A DNA stretch of 64,000 bases. It comes from Janibacter melonis. Its GTDB lineage: Bacteria; Actinomycetota; Actinomycetes; Actinomycetales; Dermatophilaceae. Under the pieces are notes generated by a model that saw nothing but the letters and a program-made list of their open reading frames with translations, did not search any database and had not been told where the DNA came from. The first letter of the stretch is position 1. Every line of letters starts with the position of its first letter. Where the stretch lies: assembly GCF_020567375.1 (NCBI RefSeq), contig NZ_JAJBZM010000002.1:779680-843679 (forward strand), written 5' to 3'. A program made the translations under genes and the position numbers. Below, one piece after another: positions 33,191 to 42,293 of the stretch.

Positions 33191-34819
33191 TCAGGCGAAG
33201 CGGGAGCGCAGCTCGGTCTTGAGCAGCTTGCCGCTCGCGTTGAGCGGGAGGGCGTCGACGAAGGCCACGGAGACCGGGCACTTGAAGTGCGCCATGCGCT
33301 CGCGGGCCCAGGTGACCAGACCGGTCTCGGTGAGCGCCTCGCCCTCGGCCCCCGCGGCGCGCACGACGACCGCCATCGGAGACTCGCCCCACCGCTGCGA
33401 CGGCACGCCGATGACGGCGACCTGCGCCACCCCGGGGTGCCCGGTGAGGACGCTCTCGACCTCGGCCGGGTACACGTTCTCCCCGCCCGAGACGATCATG
33501 TCCTTGAGCCGGTCGTGCAGGTAGAGGTAGCCGTCGGCGTCCATGGACCCGCCGTCGCCGGTGCGCAGCCAGCCGTCGGGCATGACCGCGGCGGCGGTCG
33601 CCTCCGGTGCCTCCCAGTAGCCCTTCATGACGTGACCGCCACCGATGAGGACCTCGCCGCGCTCGCCGAAGGGGAGGTCCTCCAGGGTCACGGGGTCGAC
33701 GACGCGGACCGGCACGCCCGGCATCGGGCGGCCGACGGAGCGCAGGCGGTGGGCCGTCTCCGGGGTCGGCCGGTGGTCTTCTGGCGACAGCATCGTCACG
33801 CCGCCCGTCGACTCGGTGAGCCCGTAGGACTGGAGGAACTTGCACCCGAAGACCTCGGTCGCGTCCCGCAGCACCGGCTCGGGCATCGGCGAGGCGCCGT
33901 AGACGAGGTAGCGCAACGTCGACCAGTCGGCCTCGCGCACCTCCGGCACCTGCAGGAGCATCTGGATGACGGTCGGCACCGCCACCGCGTGGGTGACGTC
34001 GTGCTCCTGGAGGATGCGGAAGAGGTCCATCGGCGAGGTCGGGTTGCGCAGCAGCAGGGCCGCGCCGTTGACGTTGGCGACGATGGCCAGCCCGAAGCCC
34101 GAGACGTGGAAGAAGGGCACCGGCGCCAGCGCGACGCAGTCGGTGTCGAGCTCCATGACGTAGTGCATCGCGGCGATCGCCTGGCCGAGGTTGGCCCCGG
34201 TGAGCTCGATCCCCTTCGGCCGGCCGGTCGTGCCGGAGGAGTAGAACATCAGCGCGGTGTCCTGCGGGTCCCGCGCGTACCCGGGGTCGTCGCTCGGCGC
34301 GTCCCACGTCCACTCGTCGTACCCCGTGGAGCACTCCGTCGCCTCGGGGGTGACGACACGGCGCACGGACGGCTGCGCGGCGGCGACCTGCGCGAGGCGC
34401 TCCTGGTCGCGACCGAGCACGACGACCGCCGGGCTGCTGTGCGCCAGCACGTACTCGACCTCTGGGACCGCGAGGCGGAAGTTGAGCGCCGTCGGGATCG
34501 CCCCCATCTTCGAGGCGCCGTAGAGCACCGCGAGGAAGGACGGCGCGTTCTCGCCGACGTAGGTGACCCGGTCGCCCGGGCGCACGCCGTCGGCGATGAG
34601 GCTCTGCGCGACCCGGCTCGCCATGGCGTCGAGCTCGGCGAAGGTCGTCGTGCGGCCCGGCTCGAGGACGGCGGGCAGGTCCGGGGTGGCGGCAGCGCGC
34701 CGCCGCAGGATGTCCTCGACCCGCTCGACCCGCGTGCCGTCGGCGTGGAGGGCGTAGTGGGGGTCGCGGTAGGAGTCCGGTGTCGGCGCCATGTACGGGG
34801 CGACGTGCTCGACGCTCAT
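33191..34819 (-). CDS. Acyl-CoA ligase (AMP-binding), copy 2
   Basis: 542-residue ANL-family ligase. It has the P-loop MFYSSGTTGRPKG, SYGLTESTG, the hinge WLRTGDGGSMDADGYLYLHDR and the C-terminal Lys in NASGKLLKTEL. It has the general layout of fatty-acid and long-chain or aromatic acyl-CoA synthetases (FadD-like). ATG 34819 is preferred to the longer frame, whose extension is antisense-like Arg-rich sequence. It is co-transcribed with the SDR gene upstream (2-base gap). With four such ligases in 14 kb, different chain intermediates are likely activated by different copies. Confidence 0.9.
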   Translation of the reverse strand: MSVEHVAPYMAPTPDSYRDPHYALHADGTRVERVEDILRRRAAATPDLPAVLEPGRTTTFAELDAMASRVAQSLIADGVRPGDRVTYVGENAPSFLAVLYGASKMGAIPTALNFRLAVPEVEYVLAHSSPAVVVLGRDQERLAQVAAAQPSVRRVVTPEATECSTGYDEWTWDAPSDDPGYARDPQDTALMFYSSGTTGRPKGIELTGANLGQAIAAMHYVMELDTDCVALAPVPFFHVSGFGLAIVANVNGAALLLRNPTSPMDLFRILQEHDVTHAVAVPTVIQMLLQVPEVREADWSTLRYLVYGASPMPEPVLRDATEVFGCKFLQSYGLTESTGGVTMLSPEDHRPTPETAHRLRSVGRPMPGVPVRVVDPVTLEDLPFGERGEVLIGGGHVMKGYWEAPEATAAAVMPDGWLRTGDGGSMDADGYLYLHDRLKDMIVSGGENVYPAEVESVLTGHPGVAQVAVIGVPSQRWGESPMAVVVRAAGAEGEALTETGLVTWARERMAHFKCPVSVAFVDALPLNASGKLLKTELRSRFA

Positions 34820-34821
34820 CG

Positions 34822-35592
34822 TCAGGCCTTCGTGCTCAGCGACTCGACGAAGAGCAGCTTGCCCAGGCCCCGCTCGTAGCGCACGGGGTCGAGCGCGAGA
34901 CGTGCGCGCGACTCGACGGCCATGCGGTCGGTGTCGGCCGTCCACACCCCGCGCTGCATCGCGTCGAGACCGGCGGCCGCGATGTCGCGAGGGTCCTCCT
35001 TGTGACCGTCGACGTGCGCCGCCATCCGGGTGTCGACCGAGCCGACGACGAGGGAGGTCACGGTGATGCCGTCCGGCTCGAGCTCGGCGCGGGCGATGCC
35101 CCCCAGGTACAGGGCGGCAGCCTTCGAGGGGGAGTAGCCGCCCATGAAGGCGGTCGGCGCGATGGCCGCGACCGACAGGACGTTGACGATCGACCCGCCG
35201 CCGTTGGCGGCGATGACCGGCGCGAAGGCCCGGGTCGCGGCGAGCGGCGCGAAGTAGTTGACCTCCATCTCTCGGCGTGCGGCGTCGGGGTCGGCGCACT
35301 TGACGAGACGGTCCTGGGCGTGGAGCCCGGCGTTGTTGACGAGCACCGTGGCGTCGCCGCACCGGGCGGCGGCCGCGGCCACGTGCTCTGGGTCGGTGAC
35401 CTCGAAGGGGATGACCTCGGCCGCCGTGGCGGCGAGCTCGGGCGTGACGTCCTGGGGGTCCCGCACGCCGGCGTAGACCTTCCGCGCACCGCGCTCCAGG
35501 GCCTCGGTGACGAAGGCCAGCCCGATGCCTCTGTTGGCGCCGGTCACGACGACCGTCGCGTCCTCGACGCGGGCTCCTCGCAAGGTGCTCAT
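34822..35592 (-). CDS. SDR family oxidoreductase
   Basis: 256-residue classical SDR with TGANRGIG (17-24), NNAG, Ser in LSVAAIAPTAFMGG and YSPSK as the catalytic Tyr/Lys. It is first in a two-gene leftward unit with acyl-CoA ligase copy 2. ATG 35592 is favoured over 35634 because the extra residues (MAARTDRTAVERTR) are outside the fold. It is divergent from the Liv transporter operon, 122 bases away. Confidence 0.86.
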   Translation of the reverse strand: MSTLRGARVEDATVVVTGANRGIGLAFVTEALERGARKVYAGVRDPQDVTPELAATAAEVIPFEVTDPEHVAAAAARCGDATVLVNNAGLHAQDRLVKCADPDAARREMEVNYFAPLAATRAFAPVIAANGGGSIVNVLSVAAIAPTAFMGGYSPSKAAALYLGGIARAELEPDGITVTSLVVGSVDTRMAAHVDGHKEDPRDIAAAGLDAMQRGVWTADTDRMAVESRARLALDPVRYERGLGKLLFVESLSTKA

Positions 35593-35642
35593 GCGTGTCC
35601 TCTCCACAGCTGTCCGGTCGGTCCGTGCCGCCATCGTGATGG

Positions 35643-35671
35643 TTGACGTCTCACTCTGGTTACTGTAGTAA
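35643..35671 (+). promoter_or_regulatory. Promoter of the Liv/acyl-CoA ligase operon
   Basis: A good -35 (TTGACG, 35643-35648) is followed after 17 bases by a -10-like TAGTAA (35666-35671). The TTACT-GT-AGTAA dyad (35660-35671) overlaps the -10. The surrounding region (35640-35700) is clearly AT-richer than the genes. Confidence 0.55.
35653..35670 (+). promoter_or_regulatory. Shared 18-bp promoter element, site 2
   Basis: ACTCTGGTTACTGTAGTA, 15 of 18 identical to the element at 25868-25885. It lies between the -35 and -10 of the operon promoter, a typical repressor position. Confidence 0.5.
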
Positions 35672-35714
35672 TCACTATCACACTGATAAATGAAGTGTCA
35701 CGAGGAAGGCAGTC

Positions 35715-36497
35715 ATGGCACTGAGCGAGAACCCCCCGGCAACGGCGCCGGGGACGATGCCCGACAGGGTGTCCGGGTCTGGTCTGTCGTTGCGCGGGGT
35801 CTCGATCCAGTTCGGCGGCATCCGTGCCCTGGACGACGTGAGCTTCGACGTCCAGCCCGGTCAGATCGTCGGACTCATCGGTCCGAACGGCGCCGGCAAG
35901 ACCACGCTCTTCAACTGCATCACCCGCATCTACGAGCCGACCGACGGTGCCATCACCTGGAAGGGCGAGGACCTCCTCGCCCGCCGGGCGCACCGGCTGG
36001 CCCAGGGCGGGATCGCCCGGACCTTCCAGAACCTCGCGCTCTTCGACGCGATGACGGTCTTCGACAACGCGATGGTCGGCGGCACGAGCGTGCGCCGCAG
36101 CCGCAGCGAGCTGCGGGAGCGGGCCTGGCACCTCGTCGAGCGGCTCGAGCTCCTCGAGGTCGCCTCCCGACCGGCGCACGGGCTCCCCTTCGGCACCCTC
36201 AAGCGGGTCGAGCTGGCCCGGGCGCTCATGTCGGAGCCGGAGCTGCTGCTCCTCGACGAGCCCGCGGGCGGGCTGACCCACAGCGAGGTCAAGGAGCTCG
36301 GCGAGCTCGTCGTCGCGCTGCGCGACGAGCTCGGCTTCGCCGCCCTGCTCGTCGAGCACCACATGGGGCTCGTCCTCGGCATCAGCGACCACGTCGTCGC
36401 GCTCGACTTCGGCAAGACGATCTTCGAGGGCAGCCCGGCCGAGGTGCGGGACAACCCCGCGGTCGTCGAGGCCTACCTGGGACGGCCCGCCGCATGA
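35715..36497 (+). CDS. livG: Branched-chain amino acid-type ABC transporter ATPase (LivG)
   Basis: 260-residue ABC ATPase. It has the Walker A GPNGAGKTT, the LivG-type Q-loop ARTFQNLALFDAMTV, an LPFGTLKRVELARAL signature in place of the usual LSGGQ, and Walker B LLLLDEPAGGL. It powers a HAAT-family importer with LivF, LivH, LivM and LivK encoded downstream. ATG 35715 with GAGGAAGG upstream. The signature-loop change (PFGTLKR) is also seen in other catabolic LivG homologues. First gene of a nine-gene operon that continues with CoA ligases, so the solute is more likely an organic acid than an amino acid. Confidence 0.9.
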   Translation: MALSENPPATAPGTMPDRVSGSGLSLRGVSIQFGGIRALDDVSFDVQPGQIVGLIGPNGAGKTTLFNCITRIYEPTDGAITWKGEDLLARRAHRLAQGGIARTFQNLALFDAMTVFDNAMVGGTSVRRSRSELRERAWHLVERLELLEVASRPAHGLPFGTLKRVELARALMSEPELLLLDEPAGGLTHSEVKELGELVVALRDELGFAALLVEHHMGLVLGISDHVVALDFGKTIFEGSPAEVRDNPAVVEAYLGRPAA

Positions 36498-37201
36498 GCC
36501 TGCTGACAGTCACAGACCTCTACGCCGGCTACGGGCCGAGCGAGGTGCTGCACGGGATCTCGCTCGAGGTCGACGCCGGAGAGGTCGTCGTCATGCTCGG
36601 CGCCAACGGCGCGGGCAAGACGACGACGATGCACGCGATCAGCGGGCTCATCGCCCGCCGGGGCACCGTCGAGCTCGACGGCCGGCCGCTCGGGCGACGC
36701 CCCGAGCAGGTCGTCGGCAGCGGCATCAGCCTCGTGCCCCAGGGTCGCGGCACCCTCGGCCAGCTCTCGGTCGTCGACAACCTGCGGGTCGGAGCGGCGC
36801 TGCGCAAGGACTCCGCCGAGGTCGCGAGCGACATCCGCCGGTGGTGCGAGGTCTTCCCGGTCCTCGGGCGGCGTTCCCACCAGCTCGCCGGCTCGCTGTC
36901 GGGCGGGGAGCAGCAGATGCTCGCCGTCGCCCGCGCGCTCATGAGCCGCCCGCGGCTGCTGCTGTGCGACGAGCCGAGCCTCGGGCTGGCGCCCATCGTC
37001 GTCCAGGAGCTCTTCGCGACCCTCGCCGAGATCAACCGCACCGACGGCACGGCGCTGCTCGTCGTCGAGCAGAACGCCGAGCTGGCGATGGACCTCGCCG
37101 ACCGCGTCTACCTGCTCGACGTCGGCACCATCGCGGCGACCGGCACCCCCGAGACCTTCCGAGCCGACGACGCCGTGCGCAGCGTCTACCTCGGGTACTA
37201 G
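36494..37201 (+). CDS. livF: Branched-chain amino acid-type ABC transporter ATPase (LivF)
   Basis: 235-residue ABC ATPase paired with LivG. It has Walker A GANGAGKTT, the LivF-type SLVPQGRGTLGQLSVVDNL, signature LSGGEQQMLAVARALM and Walker B LLLCDEPSLGL. The ATG overlaps the livG stop (ATGA). It forms the ATP-hydrolysing heterodimer at the inner face of the membrane. Confidence 0.92.
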   Translation: MSLLTVTDLYAGYGPSEVLHGISLEVDAGEVVVMLGANGAGKTTTMHAISGLIARRGTVELDGRPLGRRPEQVVGSGISLVPQGRGTLGQLSVVDNLRVGAALRKDSAEVASDIRRWCEVFPVLGRRSHQLAGSLSGGEQQMLAVARALMSRPRLLLCDEPSLGLAPIVVQELFATLAEINRTDGTALLVVEQNAELAMDLADRVYLLDVGTIAATGTPETFRADDAVRSVYLGY

Positions 37202-37210
37202 GAGCCCCGC

Positions 37211-38107
37211 ATGGAACTCTTCCTCGAACGCCTCATCTCCGGGCTGACGAACGGCTCGATCTACGCGCTGCTCGCGCTGGCGCTGGTCGTCGTCTTCCGC
37301 GGCACCGGCACCCTGAACTTCGCCCAGGGCGAGCTGGCGCTCTTCACCACCTTCGTCGCCTGGTGGCTCACCACCGAGGGCGTCGGCATCTGGGTCGCCA
37401 TCGCGGCCTCGCTCGCCCTCGGCTTCGTCATCGGCGCGGCGGTCGAGCGCTTCCTCATCCGGCCGGTCCAGCGGCGCAACGACATGGCCGTCCTCATCGT
37501 CGCGCTCGGGCTCTTCACCGGCTTCAACTCCCTCGCCGGCCTGCTGTGGGGCAGCGAGACGAAGGTCATGCCGAGCCCCTTCCCCAACGGTCTCGACGAC
37601 TACGTCTCCGTCGGCGGGGCGCGGCTGTACTTCGACGCGCTCGGCGTGTGGGGCGCGCTGCTCCTCCTCATGCTCCTCATGACGCTGCTCTTCCGCTTCA
37701 CCAAGCTCGGGCTGCACATGCGGGCGGTCGCCGACAACGCCACCTCGGCCACCCTCGCGGGCGTGCGGACCAGCCGCATCCTCGCCATCGGGTGGGGCCT
37801 GTCCGGGGCGATCGGCGCCCTGGCCGGTGTGCTCGTGACACCGCTGGCACCGCAGCAGCTGAGCCTGACGACGATGTTCACGATCTTCATCGCCGCCTCG
37901 GCCGCCGCCCTCTTCGGCGGGCTCGACAGCCTCGGCGGGGCGGTCGTCGGTGGGCTCGTCATCGGCGTCCTCGAGGCGATGCTCACCGGCTACGTCTCCT
38001 TCATCGGGGGCTCCCTGCAGCAGACCTCGGCGCTGCTCGTCATCGTCGCGATCCTTTTCGTCAAGCCGAACGGCCTGTTCGGGACCAAGAAGCTGGTGAG
38101 GGTATGA
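37211..38107 (+). CDS. livH: Branched-chain amino acid-type ABC permease (LivH)
   Basis: 298-residue integral membrane permease with about eight helices. It opens with FLERLISGLTNGSIYALLALALVVVFRGTGTLNFAQGE, the characteristic LivH start. The conserved AVADNATSATLAGVRTSRI cytoplasmic loop contacts the ATPase. ATG 37211 with GGAG upstream, 9 bases after livF. It forms the translocation pore with LivM. Confidence 0.92.
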   Translation: MELFLERLISGLTNGSIYALLALALVVVFRGTGTLNFAQGELALFTTFVAWWLTTEGVGIWVAIAASLALGFVIGAAVERFLIRPVQRRNDMAVLIVALGLFTGFNSLAGLLWGSETKVMPSPFPNGLDDYVSVGGARLYFDALGVWGALLLLMLLMTLLFRFTKLGLHMRAVADNATSATLAGVRTSRILAIGWGLSGAIGALAGVLVTPLAPQQLSLTTMFTIFIAASAAALFGGLDSLGGAVVGGLVIGVLEAMLTGYVSFIGGSLQQTSALLVIVAILFVKPNGLFGTKKLVRV

Positions 38108-39198
38108 CCGTCCTGCAGGAGTCCGCACCCACTCGTCAGGCACCCCCTGCGGCCCGACGCGGCATCGTCGTCGTCCACGGCTCGCGGCAGCACTGGCTCA
38201 TGCGCGCGGTGCTCGTCGTGCTCGCCGTCCTCTTCCTCGTGTGGGCGGCCAACCTCGCGCCCTTCCGGGTCGGGCAGATGACGAACGTCTTCGTCATCGC
38301 CATCGCGATCGCCGGGCTCAACCTCGTCACCGGGTACACGGGCCTGCTCTCCATCGGGCACTCGGCCTTCTTCGGTCTCGGGGCCTACACGACGGGCATC
38401 CTCGTCACCCGCTACGAGCTGGCCCCGCTGGCCACCGTGCCGGTCGCGATCGTCCTCGGCTTCGCCGTCGGGCTCGCGGTCGGCCTGCCCTCCCTGCGGA
38501 TCAAGGGGCTCTACCTGGCCCTCGTCACCCTCGCCGTCGGCGTGTCCTTCCCCGAGATCGTGCGCCGCGCCGAGGACCTCACCGGCGGCGCGGCCGGGCT
38601 CGTCATCCGCTCGCGCTTCCTCGCGCCGCCGGAGTGGACGGGCCTCGTTCGCGCCGAGCGCGGGCTGTGGATGTTCTGGCTCTCCGCCCTCGTCCTCGTC
38701 GTCGTCATGGTGCTCGCACGCTCGATCGTGCGCAGCCGCTTCGGGCTGGCCATGCAGGCCGTGCGCGACAACGAGATCGCGGCGGCGGCCAACGGCGTCG
38801 ACGTCGCCCGCACGAAGATCCTCGTCTTCGGGGTCTCCGGGGCGATCACCGCGCTCGCCGGCGCGCTCTTCGCGCAGTACGTCGGCGCGCTGTCGCCGGA
38901 CGGGTCCTTCACCCTGCTCAAGTCCATCGAGCTCATCACCGGTCTCGTCCTCGGCGGGGTCGCGACGACCGCCGGCCCGCTCGTCGGAGCCTTCGCCGTC
39001 GTCTTCCTGCCCCAGCTCACCGGGTCCTTCTCCACCGGCCCGCTGTCGGGCGTCGTCTTCGGCGTCGTGCTCATCGCGATCGTCTTCCTCATGCCCGAGG
39101 GCATCGTCGGCCGCGCCACGATCTGGCTGCGCCGGGTCCTCACGATCCTGCCCGCCGACCACCCCGACGTGACGAGGAGGTCCTCGCCACCCTCCTGA
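38104..39198 (+). CDS. livM: Branched-chain amino acid-type ABC permease (LivM)
   Basis: 364-residue membrane permease with about 9-10 helices. It has a polar N-terminal extension of ~30 residues and then the LivM-type VFVIAIAIAGLNLVTGYTGLLSIGHSAFFGLGAY. The EAA-like loop is AMQAVRDNEIAAAANGVDVARTK. The ATG overlaps the livH stop (ATGA). The tail after the last helix is short and basic. Confidence 0.92.
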   Translation: MTVLQESAPTRQAPPAARRGIVVVHGSRQHWLMRAVLVVLAVLFLVWAANLAPFRVGQMTNVFVIAIAIAGLNLVTGYTGLLSIGHSAFFGLGAYTTGILVTRYELAPLATVPVAIVLGFAVGLAVGLPSLRIKGLYLALVTLAVGVSFPEIVRRAEDLTGGAAGLVIRSRFLAPPEWTGLVRAERGLWMFWLSALVLVVVMVLARSIVRSRFGLAMQAVRDNEIAAAANGVDVARTKILVFGVSGAITALAGALFAQYVGALSPDGSFTLLKSIELITGLVLGGVATTAGPLVGAFAVVFLPQLTGSFSTGPLSGVVFGVVLIAIVFLMPEGIVGRATIWLRRVLTILPADHPDVTRRSSPPS

Positions 39199-39278
39199 CC
39201 TCGCCCGCCCCCTTCGCACCGATCACCTCGAGCAGCCCTGTGTCTGGACATCGACACCCTCTGAAGAAGGAACAACCC

Positions 39279-40565
39279 ATGAAGCGACTCATCCCTGTCG
39301 TGTCGGCCATGGCGGTCCCCGTCCTGGCACTGGCTGCCTGCGGCGCCGACACCGAGACATCGGGCTCCGACGGCGGCAGCGCCTCCGGCGTCATCAGCGC
39401 CGACGACTGCGCCGACCCCGAGGCCGTGACGGCCGAGATCACCGGCGAGCTCAAGGTCGGCTGGACGGCGGCCACCTCGGGGCCGCTCGCCGATGCGGTC
39501 GGCAACGTCATCGAGGGTATGGAGGCCCGGTTCGCGGTCGAGAACGAGGCCGGCGGCATCGGCGGCGTCCAGCTCAAGGTCGTCGTCAAGGACGACGCCT
39601 TCAACCCCGAGCGGGCCAAGGCCAACGTCGGCGAGCTCATCCAGAAGGAGAAGGTGCACGTCATCGACACCTTCGGCTCCGGGCAGCTCGACGCGATCGC
39701 CGACGACCAGAACGACCAGTGCGTCCCGGTCCTCTTCGCCCAGGCGAGCGTCCCGGCCTACCGGGACATCGAGAACTTCCCGTGGACGACCGAGTACCTG
39801 CCGTCGGCCGACGTCGAGATGAAGACGGTCGTCGAGGGCCTGAAGAAGGAGTACCCGGACGGCGCCGAGGTGGCGCTCGCCGCCAACCAGACCGAGTCCG
39901 GCAAGGGCTACGCCGACGGCTTCAAGAACGCGATCGAGGGCACGGACTTCACGATCGCCGCCGAGGAGCCGCTCACGGACCCGCGCACGGCGGCCTCGGC
40001 GCTCAAGGCCACGGACGCGCCGATCCTCGTCGACGCCGGCGTGACGACCGACTGCCTCTCGCTGACCCAGGCGGTCGGGCGTGTCGGCTGGAAGCCCAAG
40101 ACCTTCATCCAGCCCTCGAACTGCGCCGACGGCGCGACGCTCTACGCACCCGCCGGTGACGCCGCCGACGGCCAGCAGATCCTGCGCTGGCTCAAGGACC
40201 CGGCGAGCGACGAGTTCGCCGACGACGACGCCGTCACCGAGTACCGCGAGCAGGCGGAGGCCAACGGCGCGGACTCGCCCGACAACAGCTACACCGTCAA
40301 CGGCTGGGCCATCGCCGACCTGATGATCGACAACTTCAAGCGCGCGGCCGAGTCCGACGAGGGTCTCTCGCGCCTGTCGATCATGCAGGCCGCCCGCACC
40401 CAGGACTACCAGCCGCCGATGTTCATCGACGGCATCACGTTCCAGATGTCCCCGACCCAGTCCTACGGGATCCTCGCCTTCAAGCCCTACACCTGGGACG
40501 CCAAGGCGAAGTCCTTCGAGCCCGCCGGCGAGGTCATCGACATCTCCGACGAGTACGACAAGTAA
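39279..40565 (+). CDS. livK: ABC transporter substrate-binding lipoprotein (LivK-like)
   Basis: 428-residue lipoprotein with signal KRLIPVVSAMAVPVLALAAC (lipobox LAAC, Cys21) and a type I periplasmic-binding fold (LKVGWTAATSGPLADAV, then ENEAGGIGGVQLKVVVKDD). Such proteins bind amino acids, amides or aromatic acids. The downstream CoA ligases make an aromatic or long-chain acid likely. Three or four Cys in the mature part could form disulfides. ATG with AAGGAA upstream. The 80-base gap after livM could hold a weak terminator or processing site giving extra livK message, but none is clear. Confidence 0.88.
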   Translation: MKRLIPVVSAMAVPVLALAACGADTETSGSDGGSASGVISADDCADPEAVTAEITGELKVGWTAATSGPLADAVGNVIEGMEARFAVENEAGGIGGVQLKVVVKDDAFNPERAKANVGELIQKEKVHVIDTFGSGQLDAIADDQNDQCVPVLFAQASVPAYRDIENFPWTTEYLPSADVEMKTVVEGLKKEYPDGAEVALAANQTESGKGYADGFKNAIEGTDFTIAAEEPLTDPRTAASALKATDAPILVDAGVTTDCLSLTQAVGRVGWKPKTFIQPSNCADGATLYAPAGDAADGQQILRWLKDPASDEFADDDAVTEYREQAEANGADSPDNSYTVNGWAIADLMIDNFKRAAESDEGLSRLSIMQAARTQDYQPPMFIDGITFQMSPTQSYGILAFKPYTWDAKAKSFEPAGEVIDISDEYDK

Positions 40566-40577
40566 GAGGGGGACCCG

Positions 40578-42293
40578 ATGGCGATCGCGCGAGGACTGCA
40601 CCCGGCCGAGAAGGTCGCGGAGTACCAGGCGAAGGGGTGGTGGTCCGACGAGACCGTCGACCAGCTCTTCGCCCGTCAGGTCGCCGATCGGGGCCCCGAG
40701 CCCGCGGTCGTCGACCCGGCCAACCGAGAAGGACTGGTCGGGTCGGCGCCGCGGCGCCTCACCTGGGCCGAGCTGGAGGACGAGGTGGTCGCGCTCGCGG
40801 CGCGCCTCGACGAGCTCGGCCTGCAGCGCGGTGACGTCCTCGGCGTCCAGCTGCCGAACACCATCGAGCTCGTCGAGGTCTACCTCGCGGCGTGGTCCAT
40901 CGGCGTCGTGATGTCGCCGCTGCCGATGCAGTACCGCGAGAACGAGATCGTCGGCATGGCCAACCAGGCGCGCTTCGCCGCGGTCGTCACGTGCGCCCGC
41001 TTCGGCGGACGGGCGCCCGCAGCGGAGATCCTCGACCTGCGCGACCAGGTGCCCGGGCTCGGCGCGGTCGTCGCCCTCGGCGACGCCTGCGAGCACGCGG
41101 ACCTGCCGCCGCAGGCCCTCGCCTGGACCCCCGGTCCGGCGACTGCTGAGCAGCGGGCGCGGGTCGAGGCGCGCCGCGCTGCCGACCCCAACGACGCGAA
41201 CGACTGCCTCACCGTGTGCTGGACCTCCGGCACCGAGAGCGAGCCGAAGGGGGTGCCCCGCGCCCACCTCGAGTGGCTGGCGATCAGCTGGGCCACCGTC
41301 GACGCGCCGCGGGTCGTCGCCGAGGACGTGCTCCTCAACCCCTTCCCGATGGTCAACATGGCCGGGATCAACGGCATGTTCCTGCCGTGGCTGCGCACGG
41401 GCTGCCTCCTCGTCCAGCACCACCCCTTCGACCTGCCGACCTTCCTGGCGCAGATCGCGACGGAGCGGGTGACCTACACCGTCGCCCCGCCGGCGCTGCT
41501 GTGGATGCTCCTGACGAACGAGGAGCTGCTCGCCCGCGCCGACCTCTCGAGCCTCACCCGGCTCGGCTCGGGCTCGGTGCCCCTCCAGCCGGCGATGGTG
41601 CGGGGCTGGCAGGAGCGCTTCGGCATCGGGGTCATCAACTTCTTCGGGTCGAACGAGGGGATCGGCCTGCTCTCGAGCGTCGAGGACTTCCCCGACCCCG
41701 ACGAGCGGGCGCAGTACTTCCCGCGGTACGGCGCCCCGGGCGTCACGTGGTCCTCGCGCGTCTCGCAGTGGGTGCAGGTCCGGCTCGTCGACGCGGCGGG
41801 CGAGGAGATCACCGAGCCCGGCGTCCCCGGTGAGCTGCGGATCGGCGGCCCGACGGTCTTCGCCGGGTATCTCGACCCGGAGGGCCGGGCCGACCCCTTC
41901 GACGAGCACGGCTACCTGCGCACCGGTGACCTCTTCGAGATCGCGGGCGACCAGGGCCAGTTCCTGCACTACCTCGACCGGGCGAAGGACCTCGTCATCC
42001 GCGGTGGGATGAACATCGCGCCCGCCGAGCTCGAGGGCCTCATCGGCGATCACCCGGACGTCGTCGACGTCGCGGTCATAGGCGACCCCGACGAGCTGCT
42101 CGGCGAGCGGGTCGCCGCCGTCGTCACCCTGCGCCCCGGTGCGCAGATGACCCTCGACGACCTCGTCACCTATCTCAAGGGCCGCCGCATCGCGTCCTAC
42201 AAGCTGCCGGAGCGTCTCGTCGTCATGGACGAGCTGCCCCGCAACCCCGTCGGCAAGATCCTCAAGCGCGAGCTGCGGAAGGTGCAGTCATGA
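40578..42293 (+). CDS. Acyl-CoA ligase (AMP-binding), copy 3
   Basis: 571-residue ANL ligase. The P-loop reads CWTSGTESEPKG instead of the common SSGTTGRPKG, a variant seen in some cyclohexanecarboxylate/benzoate-like and FadD-like enzymes. It keeps the NFFGSNEG region, the hinge YLRTGDLFEI and the C-terminal Lys in NPVGKILKREL. It is encoded 12 bases after the binding protein with GAGGGGG upstream, so the imported solute is probably its substrate. It overlaps the NTF2-like gene by four bases. Confidence 0.88.
   Translation: MAIARGLHPAEKVAEYQAKGWWSDETVDQLFARQVADRGPEPAVVDPANREGLVGSAPRRLTWAELEDEVVALAARLDELGLQRGDVLGVQLPNTIELVEVYLAAWSIGVVMSPLPMQYRENEIVGMANQARFAAVVTCARFGGRAPAAEILDLRDQVPGLGAVVALGDACEHADLPPQALAWTPGPATAEQRARVEARRAADPNDANDCLTVCWTSGTESEPKGVPRAHLEWLAISWATVDAPRVVAEDVLLNPFPMVNMAGINGMFLPWLRTGCLLVQHHPFDLPTFLAQIATERVTYTVAPPALLWMLLTNEELLARADLSSLTRLGSGSVPLQPAMVRGWQERFGIGVINFFGSNEGIGLLSSVEDFPDPDERAQYFPRYGAPGVTWSSRVSQWVQVRLVDAAGEEITEPGVPGELRIGGPTVFAGYLDPEGRADPFDEHGYLRTGDLFEIAGDQGQFLHYLDRAKDLVIRGGMNIAPAELEGLIGDHPDVVDVAVIGDPDELLGERVAAVVTLRPGAQMTLDDLVTYLKGRRIASYKLPERLVVMDELPRNPVGKILKRELRKVQS

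Noticed and set aside
38511-42053. 1180-residue minus-strand frame across livM, livK and a ligase
   Set aside because: Antisense shadow of four well-supported genes; no domain and a Val/Asp/Leu/Gly-biased composition.
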